Below, piece by piece: positions 45,160 to 53,044 of a stretch of DNA of 64,000 nt. Origin of the DNA: Mycobacterium sp. (lineage in GTDB: Bacteria > Actinomycetota > Actinomycetes > Mycobacteriales > Mycobacteriaceae); the NCBI GenBank assembly GCA_025965895.1, contig JAOPWC010000073.1:102522-166521 (forward strand). Reading direction: 5' to 3'. How positions within the stretch are numbered: the stretch's first letter is position 1; the number at the start of each line of letters is the position of its first letter. Under the pieces are notes generated by a model. That model was not told the DNA's origin and did no database searches. It saw only the letters and a program-made list of their open reading frames with translations. Both the position numbers and the translations under genes were made by a program.

Positions 45160-45642
45160 ATGAGCCGAATCGGGAACTACGCCGACGACGACCTGACCAG
45201 CTGGTTCGCCTCCTCACCGCAATTGGGGGGTGCGCTGGGGAATTTCAGTGACGCGGTCTACCACCGCAGCCGGCTACCGCTGCGGGTGCGTGAAATCGCC
45301 CGGATGGCGATCGCGCTGGACAACGAGTGTGTCGTGTGCCAGAACACTCGCTTCGGGGAGGGGACCGCGGCAGGCGTCGACGACGAGTTCTACGCCCATG
45401 TTCGGCAGTGGCGCACCTGGCCCGGCTACAGCGCCGAGGAACGTACCGCGGCCGAGTTCGGACACCGATTCGCCGCCGAGCACATCGGGCTTCGCGACGA
45501 TGAGCAATTCTGGGCACGCTGCCGGGAGCAGTTCTCCGACGAGATCCTTGCCGACCTTGCGCTGTCGTGCGCACTCTGGCTCGGAATGGGACGGGTGCTT
45601 CGGACCCTCGACATCGGCCAGTCCTGCAAACTCACCGTCTAA
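45160..45642 (+). CDS. Carboxymuconolactone decarboxylase/AhpD-like protein
   Basis: 160-aa helical CMD-family protein: LPLRVREIARMAIALDNECV, VCQNTRFGEGTAAGVDDEF, and AERTAAEFGHRFAAEHIGL. It has a CxxC pair (Cys in NECVVCQNTR), as in AhpD, so thiol redox or peroxidase activity is possible. ATG at 45160 starts at MSRIGNYADDD. A KstR-like site upstream suggests induction with steroid catabolism. The stop overlaps the convergent DDN-like gene by four bases. Confidence 0.85.
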   Translation: MSRIGNYADDDLTSWFASSPQLGGALGNFSDAVYHRSRLPLRVREIARMAIALDNECVVCQNTRFGEGTAAGVDDEFYAHVRQWRTWPGYSAEERTAAEFGHRFAAEHIGLRDDEQFWARCREQFSDEILADLALSCALWLGMGRVLRTLDIGQSCKLTV

Positions 45643-46001
45643 GTGGACGTCTGCCCCGTCAGCTGAACCTTGACCGACACGCCACCGTTGGTGTCGCGCT
45701 GCGCGACTCCGTGACCAGGTACATCGCGGCCGTCCAGTTGCAGGGTTAGCGGAGCCCCCTCGCCCAGGAAGTTCCGCCACCACGTCTTGGCATCCGGCAT
45801 ACTCACGCCGATCGTCACCTCATTGCCGCTGCGCCGATATCCGACCGGCAACGACACCGTCCGTCCCGATCGGCGTCCGGTGTAACTGAGCATGGCCATG
45901 TTTCCGCCCACGAGCCGATCCCACAGTGGGGAGCGGCTCAGTGCGACCACCGGGGCATTGAGCAGCGGCGCAGCGCGCATTACCAATCGGCCGAAATTCA
46001 T
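45639..46001 (-). CDS. Deazaflavin (F420)-dependent nitroreductase-family protein (DDN-like)
   Basis: 120-aa split-barrel protein of the DDN/FDOR family: LSYTGRRSGRTVSLPVGYRR is the F420-binding signature strand, and MPDAKTWWRNFLGEGAPLTL is the second family block. These enzymes reduce quinones or other substrates with F420H2 and associate with the membrane. Length is typical. It follows a decayed Rv2629-like gene on the same strand, with overlap at its 5' end. Confidence 0.87.
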   Translation of the reverse strand: MNFGRLVMRAAPLLNAPVVALSRSPLWDRLVGGNMAMLSYTGRRSGRTVSLPVGYRRSGNEVTIGVSMPDAKTWWRNFLGEGAPLTLQLDGRDVPGHGVAQRDTNGGVSVKVQLTGQTST

Positions 46002-46403
46002 GTCGCCAAGCTTATCCGCCTGGCCCGGGTGTTGTGCTCTACGGCTCCTTCGACGGTCCGTTGCGGGTCACCGTAGCCGGGTGTATCCGCCGAATGTGCG
46101 TGGTGGACCGGATAACCACCGCCCTCGGCGGTCTCGGAGTGCACGCTGTTGCCTTGATGCACGGTGATGTCGGCTCCGGCGCGGTCGACCGCCACCACGA
46201 GATACGTGTGGTGCTCGATGCCGTGCTCCACAATGGGAACGATGTAGGGCAGCTCCGACCACCTCCTCGAGTTGTTCACGCGCCGCCCGCCACTTCAGCT
46301 CGCGCTGGGCCGCGGCATCCTCCGTGTCATGGGTGTCGTCGAAGTAAATCGACGCGAACGGGCCTTTCGCGGTCAGCAGTGGTCGGAAGCGGTCGGCGCG
46401 CAT
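45998..46403 (-). pseudogene. Rv2629-type (baeRF/release-factor-1-like) gene, broken and truncated
   Basis: The ATG at 46403 opens MRADRFRPLLTAKGPFASIY and FDDTHDTEDAAAQRELKWRA, the N-terminus of mycobacterial Rv2629-type proteins. After about 48 codons the homology jumps to another frame: LPYIVPIVEHGIEHHTYLVV, AVDRAGADITVHQG and GYPVHHAHSADTPGYGDPQR, matching the middle of the same family. About 55 residues between them and the C-terminal half are missing. Full-length members have about 370 residues. A deletion with frameshift and loss of the 3' end is the simplest reading. Confidence 0.7.
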
Positions 46404-46472
46404 ATCAGCCCTGCTGTGCTCGGGTGTGGTCGTTGAGGAGTGCCCCGGCTGGCGGCCTGCAAACACGACCGG

Positions 46473-46973
46473 TCAGGCCTCGTGCCCCGGCTCGAGGTCG
46501 CGGACATCGGAGAAGGTGACCAGCTCGTCGAACCGCGCCGGCGCGTGCCCCGCGATCGGGTCGAGCAAAAACCCGACGTGATCACCGACGTCGAACTGGT
46601 TCAGGATGCGGCCCGCGAACCAGCCGATCGCATCGTCAAGTATTGGCACACTGTACGGACCCTCATGCCAGGCGCAACGATCGAATTTGTTGATCCGGTC
46701 ACCGGTTTCGCTGCCGAACAACCGGGCCAGCGCCCGCTTCCGGCGCGGCAGCAGATGCACGGCAAGATGCGCTGCCCGCCGCGCCACCCGATACGTGTGG
46801 TTTCGTTTGGAGAGCCCGACCAGGAAGCGCGACGGGCGGATGGAGACCTGGCTGGTGAAGCCGACGAGGCAGCCCGCCAGGTCGTCGTCCGCGCCAGTGG
46901 TGACCACGAACATGGGGTAGTCGAGCAACCCGACGAGTTGATCGAATGCCTCGCCGCCGGCCTCGTCCGTCAT
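46473..46973 (-). CDS. Flavin reductase-like FMN-binding protein
   Basis: 166-aa flavin-reductase-domain protein: MFVVTTGADDDLAGCLVGFT and SQVSIRPSRFLVGLSKRNHT form the FMN-binding strand pair, followed by HLLPRRKRALARLFGSETGD with the conserved helix. Such enzymes supply reduced flavin or reduce small substrates. ATG at 46973 is standard. No partner monooxygenase gene is adjacent. Confidence 0.85.
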   Translation of the reverse strand: MTDEAGGEAFDQLVGLLDYPMFVVTTGADDDLAGCLVGFTSQVSIRPSRFLVGLSKRNHTYRVARRAAHLAVHLLPRRKRALARLFGSETGDRINKFDRCAWHEGPYSVPILDDAIGWFAGRILNQFDVGDHVGFLLDPIAGHAPARFDELVTFSDVRDLEPGHEA

Positions 46974-47073
46974 CGGTCACCACACTACGGCCCTGCGCTA
47001 TTCACGAGCCATTCAGCAACCTGTCGGCCGCGCGTCGTTGACCGCACACGCTCGCGGTTTCTGATGGGAAGTG

Positions 47074-48201
47074 ATGCGGGTGGTTCAGGTCGCGAACTTT
47101 TACGGGCCGCGCTCGGGCGGCCTGCGTACCGCCGTGGACCGGCTCGGCGCCGAATATTGCGCCGCCGGCCATGACGTGGTTCTGATCGTCCCCGGTCCAA
47201 CGGCGACCCGCGCGGTGTTGGCGACCGGGGTGGTCCGAATCACCGTGCCGGCCCGGCGCATCCCGTTCACCGGCGGTTACCGTGCCGTGATGCCCTGGCC
47301 CGTGACCACAATTGTGGAGGCGCTGCAACCGGACGCCATCGAGGTGTCGGACCGGCTGACATTGCGATCGCTGGGCCGCTGGGGACGCCGGCATGACGTC
47401 ATCACCGTGATGATTTCGCACGAGCGACTGGATCGACTGGCGGGTATCGTTCTGCCCCCGAAATCGTCTCGGCGGGTGGCGGATTTCGCGAACAGGCGGA
47501 CCGCGGCGAACTACGACACCGTGGTGTGTACCACCGGCTTCGCCCGTGAAGAATTCGACCGGATCGGCGCGTCGAACACGATCACGGTGCCGCTGGGAGT
47601 CGACTTGGAGACGTTTCATCCCCGACGTCATTCCGCCCAACTGCGACGAGAATGGGCGGACCCCCGTCAGGTGCTGCTTGTGCACTGCGGCCGGTTGTCG
47701 GTCGAGAAGCGCGCCGACCGAAGCATCGATGCCGTTGCGGCACTGTGTGGTTCGGGTGTCGACGCACGCCTGGTGGTGGTAGGGGAGGGACCGATGCGCG
47801 CGCGGCTCCAGCGCCAGGCCGCGGGCCTACCGGTCGACTTCACCGGATTCATCGACAGCCGCGACTCGGTCGCCGCGCTGCTCGCATCGGCGGACGTGGC
47901 GTTGGCGCCGGGGCCGCACGAGACATTCGGTCTTGCCGCGCTCGAGGCGTTGGCGTGTGGAACACCGGCGGTAGTGTCCAGGACATCGGCGCTGCGCGAG
48001 ATTGTCTGCCCGGAGAGCGGCGCGTGGGCGGACAACCACCCAGAAGCCGTCGCGGCCAGCGTGATCGAGATCATCGGACGCCCTGTCGGCAAGCGACGCG
48101 TCGGCGCCCGGCGCCGCGCAGAACAGTTCACCTGGTCGCAAGCCGCGTCCGGCATGCTGACGGCGTTGGCCGGGCCGGCCGACAGCTACCCCGCGGCCTG
48201 A
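47074..48201 (+). CDS. pimC: GDP-mannose-dependent alpha-mannosyltransferase PimC
   Basis: 375-aa GT4 glycosyltransferase. The opening MRVVQVANFYGPRSGGLRTA, and blocks such as AIEVSDRLTLRSLGRWGRRH, VVCTTGFAREEFDRIGASNT and LLVHCGRLSVEKRADRSIDA, match PimC as I recall it (reported in M. tuberculosis CDC1551). The C-terminal donor site is ALAPGPHETFGLAALEALAC with the GT4 E-x7-E pattern. PimC adds the third mannose to phosphatidylinositol mannosides. ATG at 47074 is preferred; GTG one codon earlier is possible. It stands apart from other PIM genes. Confidence 0.85.
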   Translation: MRVVQVANFYGPRSGGLRTAVDRLGAEYCAAGHDVVLIVPGPTATRAVLATGVVRITVPARRIPFTGGYRAVMPWPVTTIVEALQPDAIEVSDRLTLRSLGRWGRRHDVITVMISHERLDRLAGIVLPPKSSRRVADFANRRTAANYDTVVCTTGFAREEFDRIGASNTITVPLGVDLETFHPRRHSAQLRREWADPRQVLLVHCGRLSVEKRADRSIDAVAALCGSGVDARLVVVGEGPMRARLQRQAAGLPVDFTGFIDSRDSVAALLASADVALAPGPHETFGLAALEALACGTPAVVSRTSALREIVCPESGAWADNHPEAVAASVIEIIGRPVGKRRVGARRRAEQFTWSQAASGMLTALAGPADSYPAA

Positions 48202-48263
48202 ATCGCTCGCCAACCCCACGGGAACCGCCGCGCGCCGCATCGGCGCACTGCAAAATGTCTGGC

Positions 48264-49613
48264 ATGACCGACACCGCCGCCGCACCTGCCATCGCCCGCC
48301 TCGAGGCCGGTGGGATCGAGGCGGTGATCGGCACCGTCGTCAACCCGGCGGGGCTCATCCACGCCAAAACGGTTCCGTTGCGCCGGTCAACGACGTTCGC
48401 CGATCCCGGACTCGGCGCTAGCCCCGTTTGGCACGGCTTCGCGATCGACCAGACCGGCATTGCGTTCACCACCGGCATCGGCGTCGTCGGCGACCAGCGC
48501 ATCCGGATCGATCCGGCCGCGCTGCGCACGCTGGGCGACGGATTGGCTTGGGCACCCGGAGCATTCTTCGAGCAGGACGGTACCCCGGTGCCGGCGTGCA
48601 GCCGCGGCACGCTGGGCCGGGTGGAAGCCCGCCTCGCCAAGGCGGGCTTCGACGCGCAGGTGGGTCATGAGGTCGAGTTCCTGCTTGTGGGGCCTGACGG
48701 TAGCCGTCTTCCGTCGACGCTGTGGGCCCAGTACGGGCTGGCGGGCGTGTTGGAGTACGAGGGCTTCGTTCGAGATGTCACGGCCGCCGCGGCGATGTCG
48801 GGCATCGGCATCGAGCAGTTCCATCCCGAGTATGGGCTCAACCAGTTCGAGCTGTCGCTGGCTCCGCTGAGCCCGGTCGCCGCCGCCGATCAGTTGGTCC
48901 TGATGCGGACGGTTGTCGGCCGAGTGGCGAGGCGGCACGGGATGCGCATCAGCCTTTCACCAGTGCCTTTCGCAGGCAGCGTGGGCTCCGGCGCGCACCA
49001 ACATTTTTCGTTGAGCAGGGGTGGATCGTCACTTTTCTCCGACGGGCCGGGCGCTGCAGGGATGACCGCGGACGGCGAGCACGCGGTGGCCGGAGTACTG
49101 TCCGGCCTGCCGGAGGCCCAAGGCATTTTGTGCGGCTCGATCCTGTCCGGCCTGCGTATGCAGCCCGGGTTCTGGGCCGGCGCGTACGCGTGCTGGGGAA
49201 CTGAGAACCGGGAAGCGGCGGTCCGGTTCCTGACCGGTGGCGCCGCCAATCCTCACGGCGCCAACGTCGAGGTGAAGATCGTGGATCCGTCGGCGAACCC
49301 GTATTTCGCCACGGCGGCGATCCTCGGACTGGCGCTCGACGGCATCGAGCAGGCCACGCCGTTGCCCGCTGACACCACCGTCGACCCGGCTAGCCAATCC
49401 GACGTGGAGCGCGCGCGGGCCGGCACCGTCTTGCTCCCGAGCAACCAGGCCGATGTCATCGCCGCGCTCGATGCGTCCACGCGGATGCGCCGAATTCTGG
49501 GCGATGACGCGGTGAACGTCGTTGTCGCGGTGCGCGGCTACGAACACGAGAACTACGCCGATCTCGAGCCCGCCGAGATGGCCGACAAGTTCCGCATGGC
49601 CTGGAGTGTCTGA
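48264..49613 (+). CDS. Glutamine synthetase-family ligase (FluG C-terminal-like)
   Basis: 449-aa GS-fold protein. GVLEYEGFVRDVTAAAAMSG, QFHPEYGLNQFELSLAPLSP and SVGSGAHQHFSLS correspond to the GS metal and ATP sites. The late block NPHGANVEVKIVDPSANPYF lacks the arginines of the classical REnRxPD motif (here NVEVK), so glutamate/ammonia chemistry may be altered and a gamma-glutamyl-amine ligase is more likely. ATG at 48264 chosen; ATG at 48255 also possible. The amidohydrolase gene follows after two bases. Together they mirror the two halves of fungal FluG. Confidence 0.85.
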   Translation: MTDTAAAPAIARLEAGGIEAVIGTVVNPAGLIHAKTVPLRRSTTFADPGLGASPVWHGFAIDQTGIAFTTGIGVVGDQRIRIDPAALRTLGDGLAWAPGAFFEQDGTPVPACSRGTLGRVEARLAKAGFDAQVGHEVEFLLVGPDGSRLPSTLWAQYGLAGVLEYEGFVRDVTAAAAMSGIGIEQFHPEYGLNQFELSLAPLSPVAAADQLVLMRTVVGRVARRHGMRISLSPVPFAGSVGSGAHQHFSLSRGGSSLFSDGPGAAGMTADGEHAVAGVLSGLPEAQGILCGSILSGLRMQPGFWAGAYACWGTENREAAVRFLTGGAANPHGANVEVKIVDPSANPYFATAAILGLALDGIEQATPLPADTTVDPASQSDVERARAGTVLLPSNQADVIAALDASTRMRRILGDDAVNVVVAVRGYEHENYADLEPAEMADKFRMAWSV

Positions 49614-49615
49614 TC

Positions 49616-50743
49616 GTGCCCGCCGCCACCTCTGCGCTGGCGGAGCAGATCGCCGAGATCGAACTCGTCGACCAGCACGTGCACGGATGCTGGCTTGACG
49701 GGGGCGGGCGTGCCCGGTTCGAAAACGCCCTCAACGAGGCGAATGTCGAACCGGTCGCTGACTTCGATTCCGCCTTCGACACGCAGCTGGGTTTCGCGGT
49801 GCGCGCGCACTGTTCACCGCTTCTCGGACTGCCGCGCCACATCGACTCCGATGCTTACTGGAGGCAACGCAGCGAGCTCGCCGAACGCGACGTCGCCCGC
49901 TTGTTTCTGCCCGCGGCTGGGGTATCCGACTGGCTCGTCGACACCGGCCTTTCCGACGGTGTGGCCGGGCCCGACGCGGTTGCCCACTGTTCGGGCGGTC
50001 GCGCCCATGAAGTGGTGCGCCTCGAGGAGGTGGCTGAGCTCGCGGCGCAGGCGGACGGGGACTATGCGAGCGCATTCGCGGAGATCTTGGATCGACGGAT
50101 GCTGGCCGCCGTCGCGACGAAGTCAATCCTGGCCTACCGCGGTGGTTTTGACGGCGACCTGTCCGAACCGGCGTCGAACGAGGTGACCGAGGCCGCCGAC
50201 CGCTGGCGACAGGCAGGCGGTGTTCGGTTGACTGACCGGGTATTGCTGCGTTTTGGTCTGCATCAGGCGCTCGCGCTGGGCAAGCCGTTGCAGTTGCACG
50301 TCGGGCTTGGCGACCGGGAATGCGATCTGCACCGAACCAACCCGATGTACCTGCTGGACTTTCTGCGGAGCGCCGGCGACACGCCAATCGTGTTGCTGCA
50401 CTGCTACCCCTACGAGCGCGAAGCGGGATATTTGGCCCAGGCGTTCAACGGTGTGTACGTGGACGGCGGCTTGGCGATCAACCACCTCGGCGCTCGGTCC
50501 GCGCCGTTCATCGGGCGGCTTCTTGAACTGGCGCCGTTCCGCAAGATCCTGTATTCCTCGGACGGGTACGGTCCGGCAGAACTGCACTTTCTCGGGTCGC
50601 GGCTGTGGCGCATCGGGATTCATAACGTATTGCAGGACTTCGTTGACGCGGACGAGTGGAGTGAGGCCGACGCTATCCGTGTCGTCGGCCTCATCGCGCG
50701 GGCTAATGCCGCACGGGTGTACCGGCTCGAGGTCGAGAATTAA
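49616..50743 (+). CDS. Amidohydrolase (FluG N-terminal-like)
   Basis: 375-aa metal-dependent amidohydrolase. VDQHVHG gives the HxH metal pair, then KPLQLHVGLGDRECD (His), IVLLHCYPYEREAGYLAQ (His) and ILYSSDGYGPAELHF (Asp). This pattern is that of the amidohydrolase_2/FluG group. The GTG at 49616 lies two bases after the ligase stop, so the genes are coupled. In combination the pair may make and hydrolyse a gamma-glutamyl amide, for instance in polyamine or amine catabolism; this is inferred from the FluG arrangement. Confidence 0.85.
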   Translation: MPAATSALAEQIAEIELVDQHVHGCWLDGGGRARFENALNEANVEPVADFDSAFDTQLGFAVRAHCSPLLGLPRHIDSDAYWRQRSELAERDVARLFLPAAGVSDWLVDTGLSDGVAGPDAVAHCSGGRAHEVVRLEEVAELAAQADGDYASAFAEILDRRMLAAVATKSILAYRGGFDGDLSEPASNEVTEAADRWRQAGGVRLTDRVLLRFGLHQALALGKPLQLHVGLGDRECDLHRTNPMYLLDFLRSAGDTPIVLLHCYPYEREAGYLAQAFNGVYVDGGLAINHLGARSAPFIGRLLELAPFRKILYSSDGYGPAELHFLGSRLWRIGIHNVLQDFVDADEWSEADAIRVVGLIARANAARVYRLEVEN

Positions 50744-50903
50744 CGCCCACCCCGGCTTTTCGCAGGCGTGACGCTGTCGCCGGCTTCGGGGAAGCCCCAA
50801 TATCAGCGATTCGTTGCACCCGAAAGTAGATCCCGCCACGGCGTTCCGGATTTGCAACTGGAGGGCCGCCATAGATTGGCCTCAGGCGGGGTACCCCTGG
50901 CGC

Positions 50904-51584
50904 ATGTCGACTTCACCCGAGCGTTCGCCTGCAGTCTTGTTCGACATCGACGGGACTCTCGTCGATTCCAACTACCTGCACGTCCACGCCTGGAGTCGCG
51001 CGTTCCACGAGGCCGGTGTGGAGGCGGCGGCGTGGCGTATCCACCGGTCGATCGGGATGGACGGATCGAGGCTGGTCGACGCACTGTCGGGAAACGCCGA
51101 CGACGACACCAAGAAACGGCTCAAAGACCTCCATTCGCGCTTCTACTCAGAGCTTTCGCCGCTTCTTCGGCCACTGCCCGGCGGACGTGAAGTGCTCGAC
51201 CGTGTTGCATCGATGGGTCTGCAGGTTGTGCTCGCCACGTCGGCGCCCGACGACGAACTATCCCTCCTTCGTGCGGTGCTCGACCGGGATAACGTCGTGT
51301 CCGCGGTGACCTCTTCGGCCGACGTCGAGAACCCCAAGCCAGACCCCGGCATCGTGGAAGTGGCGCTTGACCGCGCCGGTGTTGGCGCCGAGCGCGCAGT
51401 GTTCGTCGGTGACTCGGTGTGGGACGCCGAAGCGAGTGTGCGCGCGGGGGTGCCGATCATCGGGCTGCTCAGCGGGGGCATCTCACGCGAGGAACTGACC
51501 AGCGCCGGCGCGCTCGTCGTCTTCAAAGATCCCCGCGACCTGATCGACCACATGGACGCGACACCCATCGCCGCTCTGACTTAA
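50904..51584 (+). CDS. HAD-superfamily phosphatase/phosphoglucomutase-like protein
   Basis: 226-aa HAD hydrolase. Motif I is LFDIDGTLVDSN with the two catalytic Asp, motif II is LATSAPDDEL, Lys in ENPKPDPGIVEVAL and motif IV AVFVGDSVWDAEAS. A helical cap domain follows motif I, as in beta-phosphoglucomutase/phosphonatase-type proteins. ATG at 50904 starts at MSTSPERSPAVLFD; the frame is open 30 codons upstream without features. It lies 160 bases after the amidohydrolase gene, so co-transcription is uncertain. Substrate unknown. Confidence 0.87.
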   Translation: MSTSPERSPAVLFDIDGTLVDSNYLHVHAWSRAFHEAGVEAAAWRIHRSIGMDGSRLVDALSGNADDDTKKRLKDLHSRFYSELSPLLRPLPGGREVLDRVASMGLQVVLATSAPDDELSLLRAVLDRDNVVSAVTSSADVENPKPDPGIVEVALDRAGVGAERAVFVGDSVWDAEASVRAGVPIIGLLSGGISREELTSAGALVVFKDPRDLIDHMDATPIAALT

Positions 51585-51679
51585 ATTGACGCGTCGGTTT
51601 AAACCGCACCGGCCGCGGGCACCCCCTGGTGGGAAAGGCTCCCCAGAACAGCACACCGATGTAGGAGAAGGAGCCGGTA

Positions 51680-52117
51680 ATGACAACCAGCACCATCGTA
51701 TGGATCGTCGTCGCCGTGGTGGTGGCGCTGCTGCTGATCGCGGCCATCGCCGTAATGGCCAATCGCAGGCGCACCCGCCAGCGCCACCTGGAGGCGGAAA
51801 GCATTCGCGAGCGCGCCAGAGAAGAAACCACGGGGGTCGAGCGACGCGAGGCACTCGCGGCGGAGACCGCGGCCAAGGCCCGTGCCGCGCAGGCGGAGGC
51901 TGAGGCCAAGGCGGCCGAGGCGGCGCGATTGCAAGAGCGGGCGGGAACACACCGCAGCGACGCAGCGGCGTCCCGCGATGAGTTGGACGAGCAGTACCGG
52001 CACGCCGACCGCATCGATCCCTCAGTGCGGCGAACCGAGAACGCCGCAGAAGACCAGGAACTCGGGACGGGCCAACGTCAACGCGACGAGGTCCGTTCTA
52101 CGGAAGAAGCCACCTGA
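51680..52117 (+). CDS. Small single-pass membrane protein with Ala/Glu/Arg-rich coiled coil
   Basis: 145-aa protein. One N-terminal membrane helix (IVWIVVAVVVALLLIAAIAV) is followed by a long charged, Ala-rich helix (ETAAKARAAQAEAEAKAAEA) and a hydrophilic tail. No catalytic motif. The ribosome site AGGAGAAGGAG precedes the ATG at 51680. Its stop lies in the loop of a strong hairpin at 52105-52129. The family is common in mycobacteria as a membrane-anchored coiled-coil protein; a stress or envelope role is possible but unproven. Confidence 0.8.
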   Translation: MTTSTIVWIVVAVVVALLLIAAIAVMANRRRTRQRHLEAESIRERAREETTGVERREALAAETAAKARAAQAEAEAKAAEAARLQERAGTHRSDAAASRDELDEQYRHADRIDPSVRRTENAAEDQELGTGQRQRDEVRSTEEAT

Positions 52118-52129
52118 TCGGTGGCTTCT
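52105..52129. terminator. Strong hairpin between convergent genes
   Basis: A perfect ten-base stem (AGAAGCCACC/GGTGGCTTCT) with loop TGATC that includes the stop codon of the 51680 gene. The symmetrical hairpin can end transcription from both convergent genes. No long U tract follows. Confidence 0.75.
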
Positions 52130-52149
52130 CCGCGAAATCGGCCGCGACG

Positions 52150-52329
52150 TCAGAACATCGCTTTGGTGACCTGGTCGGGTCCCGAGTACTCCTTGTCGGG
52201 CAGCTTGTTGAGTTGGTTCAGCACCTGCTCGTCGGCGCCATTTTGCTTCGCGCGCGTGACCAGGTCCTGTTTACTGGCAGGGTAGTTGACGCCTTTGAGG
52301 TTCTTCTGCAGTTGAATCGGGTTGGCCAT
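52150..52329 (-). CDS. DUF2795-family small protein
   Basis: 59-aa protein beginning MANPIQLQKNLKGVNYPASK and containing RAKQNGADEQVLNQLNKLPD, followed by KEYSGPDQVTKAMF. This is the DUF2795 pattern: a small helical domain that may bind DNA or RNA. The ATG at 52329 has a very strong GAGGAGGT ribosome site with six-base spacing. It ends near the bidirectional hairpin and is convergent with the membrane coiled-coil gene. Function unknown; family members are abundant in actinobacteria. Confidence 0.85.
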   Translation of the reverse strand: MANPIQLQKNLKGVNYPASKQDLVTRAKQNGADEQVLNQLNKLPDKEYSGPDQVTKAMF

Positions 52330-52427
52330 TGCTTACCTCCTCGTGTTTGACCTTGTGCGCGGATACCCACCGTGGGCGCTCGAAACTCGCGATTGGCGGG
52401 GCCAACCGCGACCGTAGAAGATTTGGG

Positions 52428-52931
52428 CTACACCAGTTCCCACTTCATCGCCTGGGCGAACGTGATCGCGTCGGCGGAGATAGTTCCGAGACGCTGGCAC
52501 CGTTGGATGTACTCGCGAATCATTGACACGAAATTCATCGGGTTGTAGGCGTCTTCTTCATAGCTCCACAGCCCGTCGCCGGCGTACTTGAGCACCGACA
52601 GGTTGGGCCGCTCATGGATGCTGGCGTCCCCGGGGTCCTTCATCCGGTTGAGGAATTCGCAGAACACCCAGCCCTTTTCCTCGTCAATCGAGTACCACGA
52701 GGTGGGGTAGAACGGCATTTCACTACCCGGGAAGGTATTCATGGTGGACACGATCCACTCCCGGATCTGTTCGCGGCCGCGGAATGTTCCGAACGAGTGC
52801 TCGACATAGACCGCGTCCTCGGTGAACTGGTCGGCGAACCGGGACCAGTCCCAGCTTCGACCAATTTCGACAACCACCTGCTTGTGGTGGTCGAGCGCCG
52901 ACTCGATCTCTGCGCGTGACCACTGACCCAT
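52428..52931 (-). CDS. SnoaL-like (NTF2-fold) protein
   Basis: 167-aa NTF2-like protein: FADQFTEDAVYVEHSFGTFR, EQIREWIVSTMNTFPGSEMP and GWVFCEFLNRM are typical SnoaL strands and helices. The fold occurs in polyketide cyclases and steroid isomerases, but many members bind or hydrolyse other small molecules. ATG at 52931 starts MGQWSRAEIESALDHHKQ; the longer frame upstream is unrelated. It is flanked by unrelated genes, so the ligand cannot be inferred. Confidence 0.82.
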   Translation of the reverse strand: MGQWSRAEIESALDHHKQVVVEIGRSWDWSRFADQFTEDAVYVEHSFGTFRGREQIREWIVSTMNTFPGSEMPFYPTSWYSIDEEKGWVFCEFLNRMKDPGDASIHERPNLSVLKYAGDGLWSYEEDAYNPMNFVSMIREYIQRCQRLGTISADAITFAQAMKWELV

Positions 52932-53044
52932 CGCGACCCCGTCCGGCTCGGTGGAACTGACATGCCCCGTCCTATCAGACGACCGCACCGGCCGTGACCG
53001 CCTTGACCAACTCCGCGACGCGGGCCCGCCAGACTCCGTGGCGG

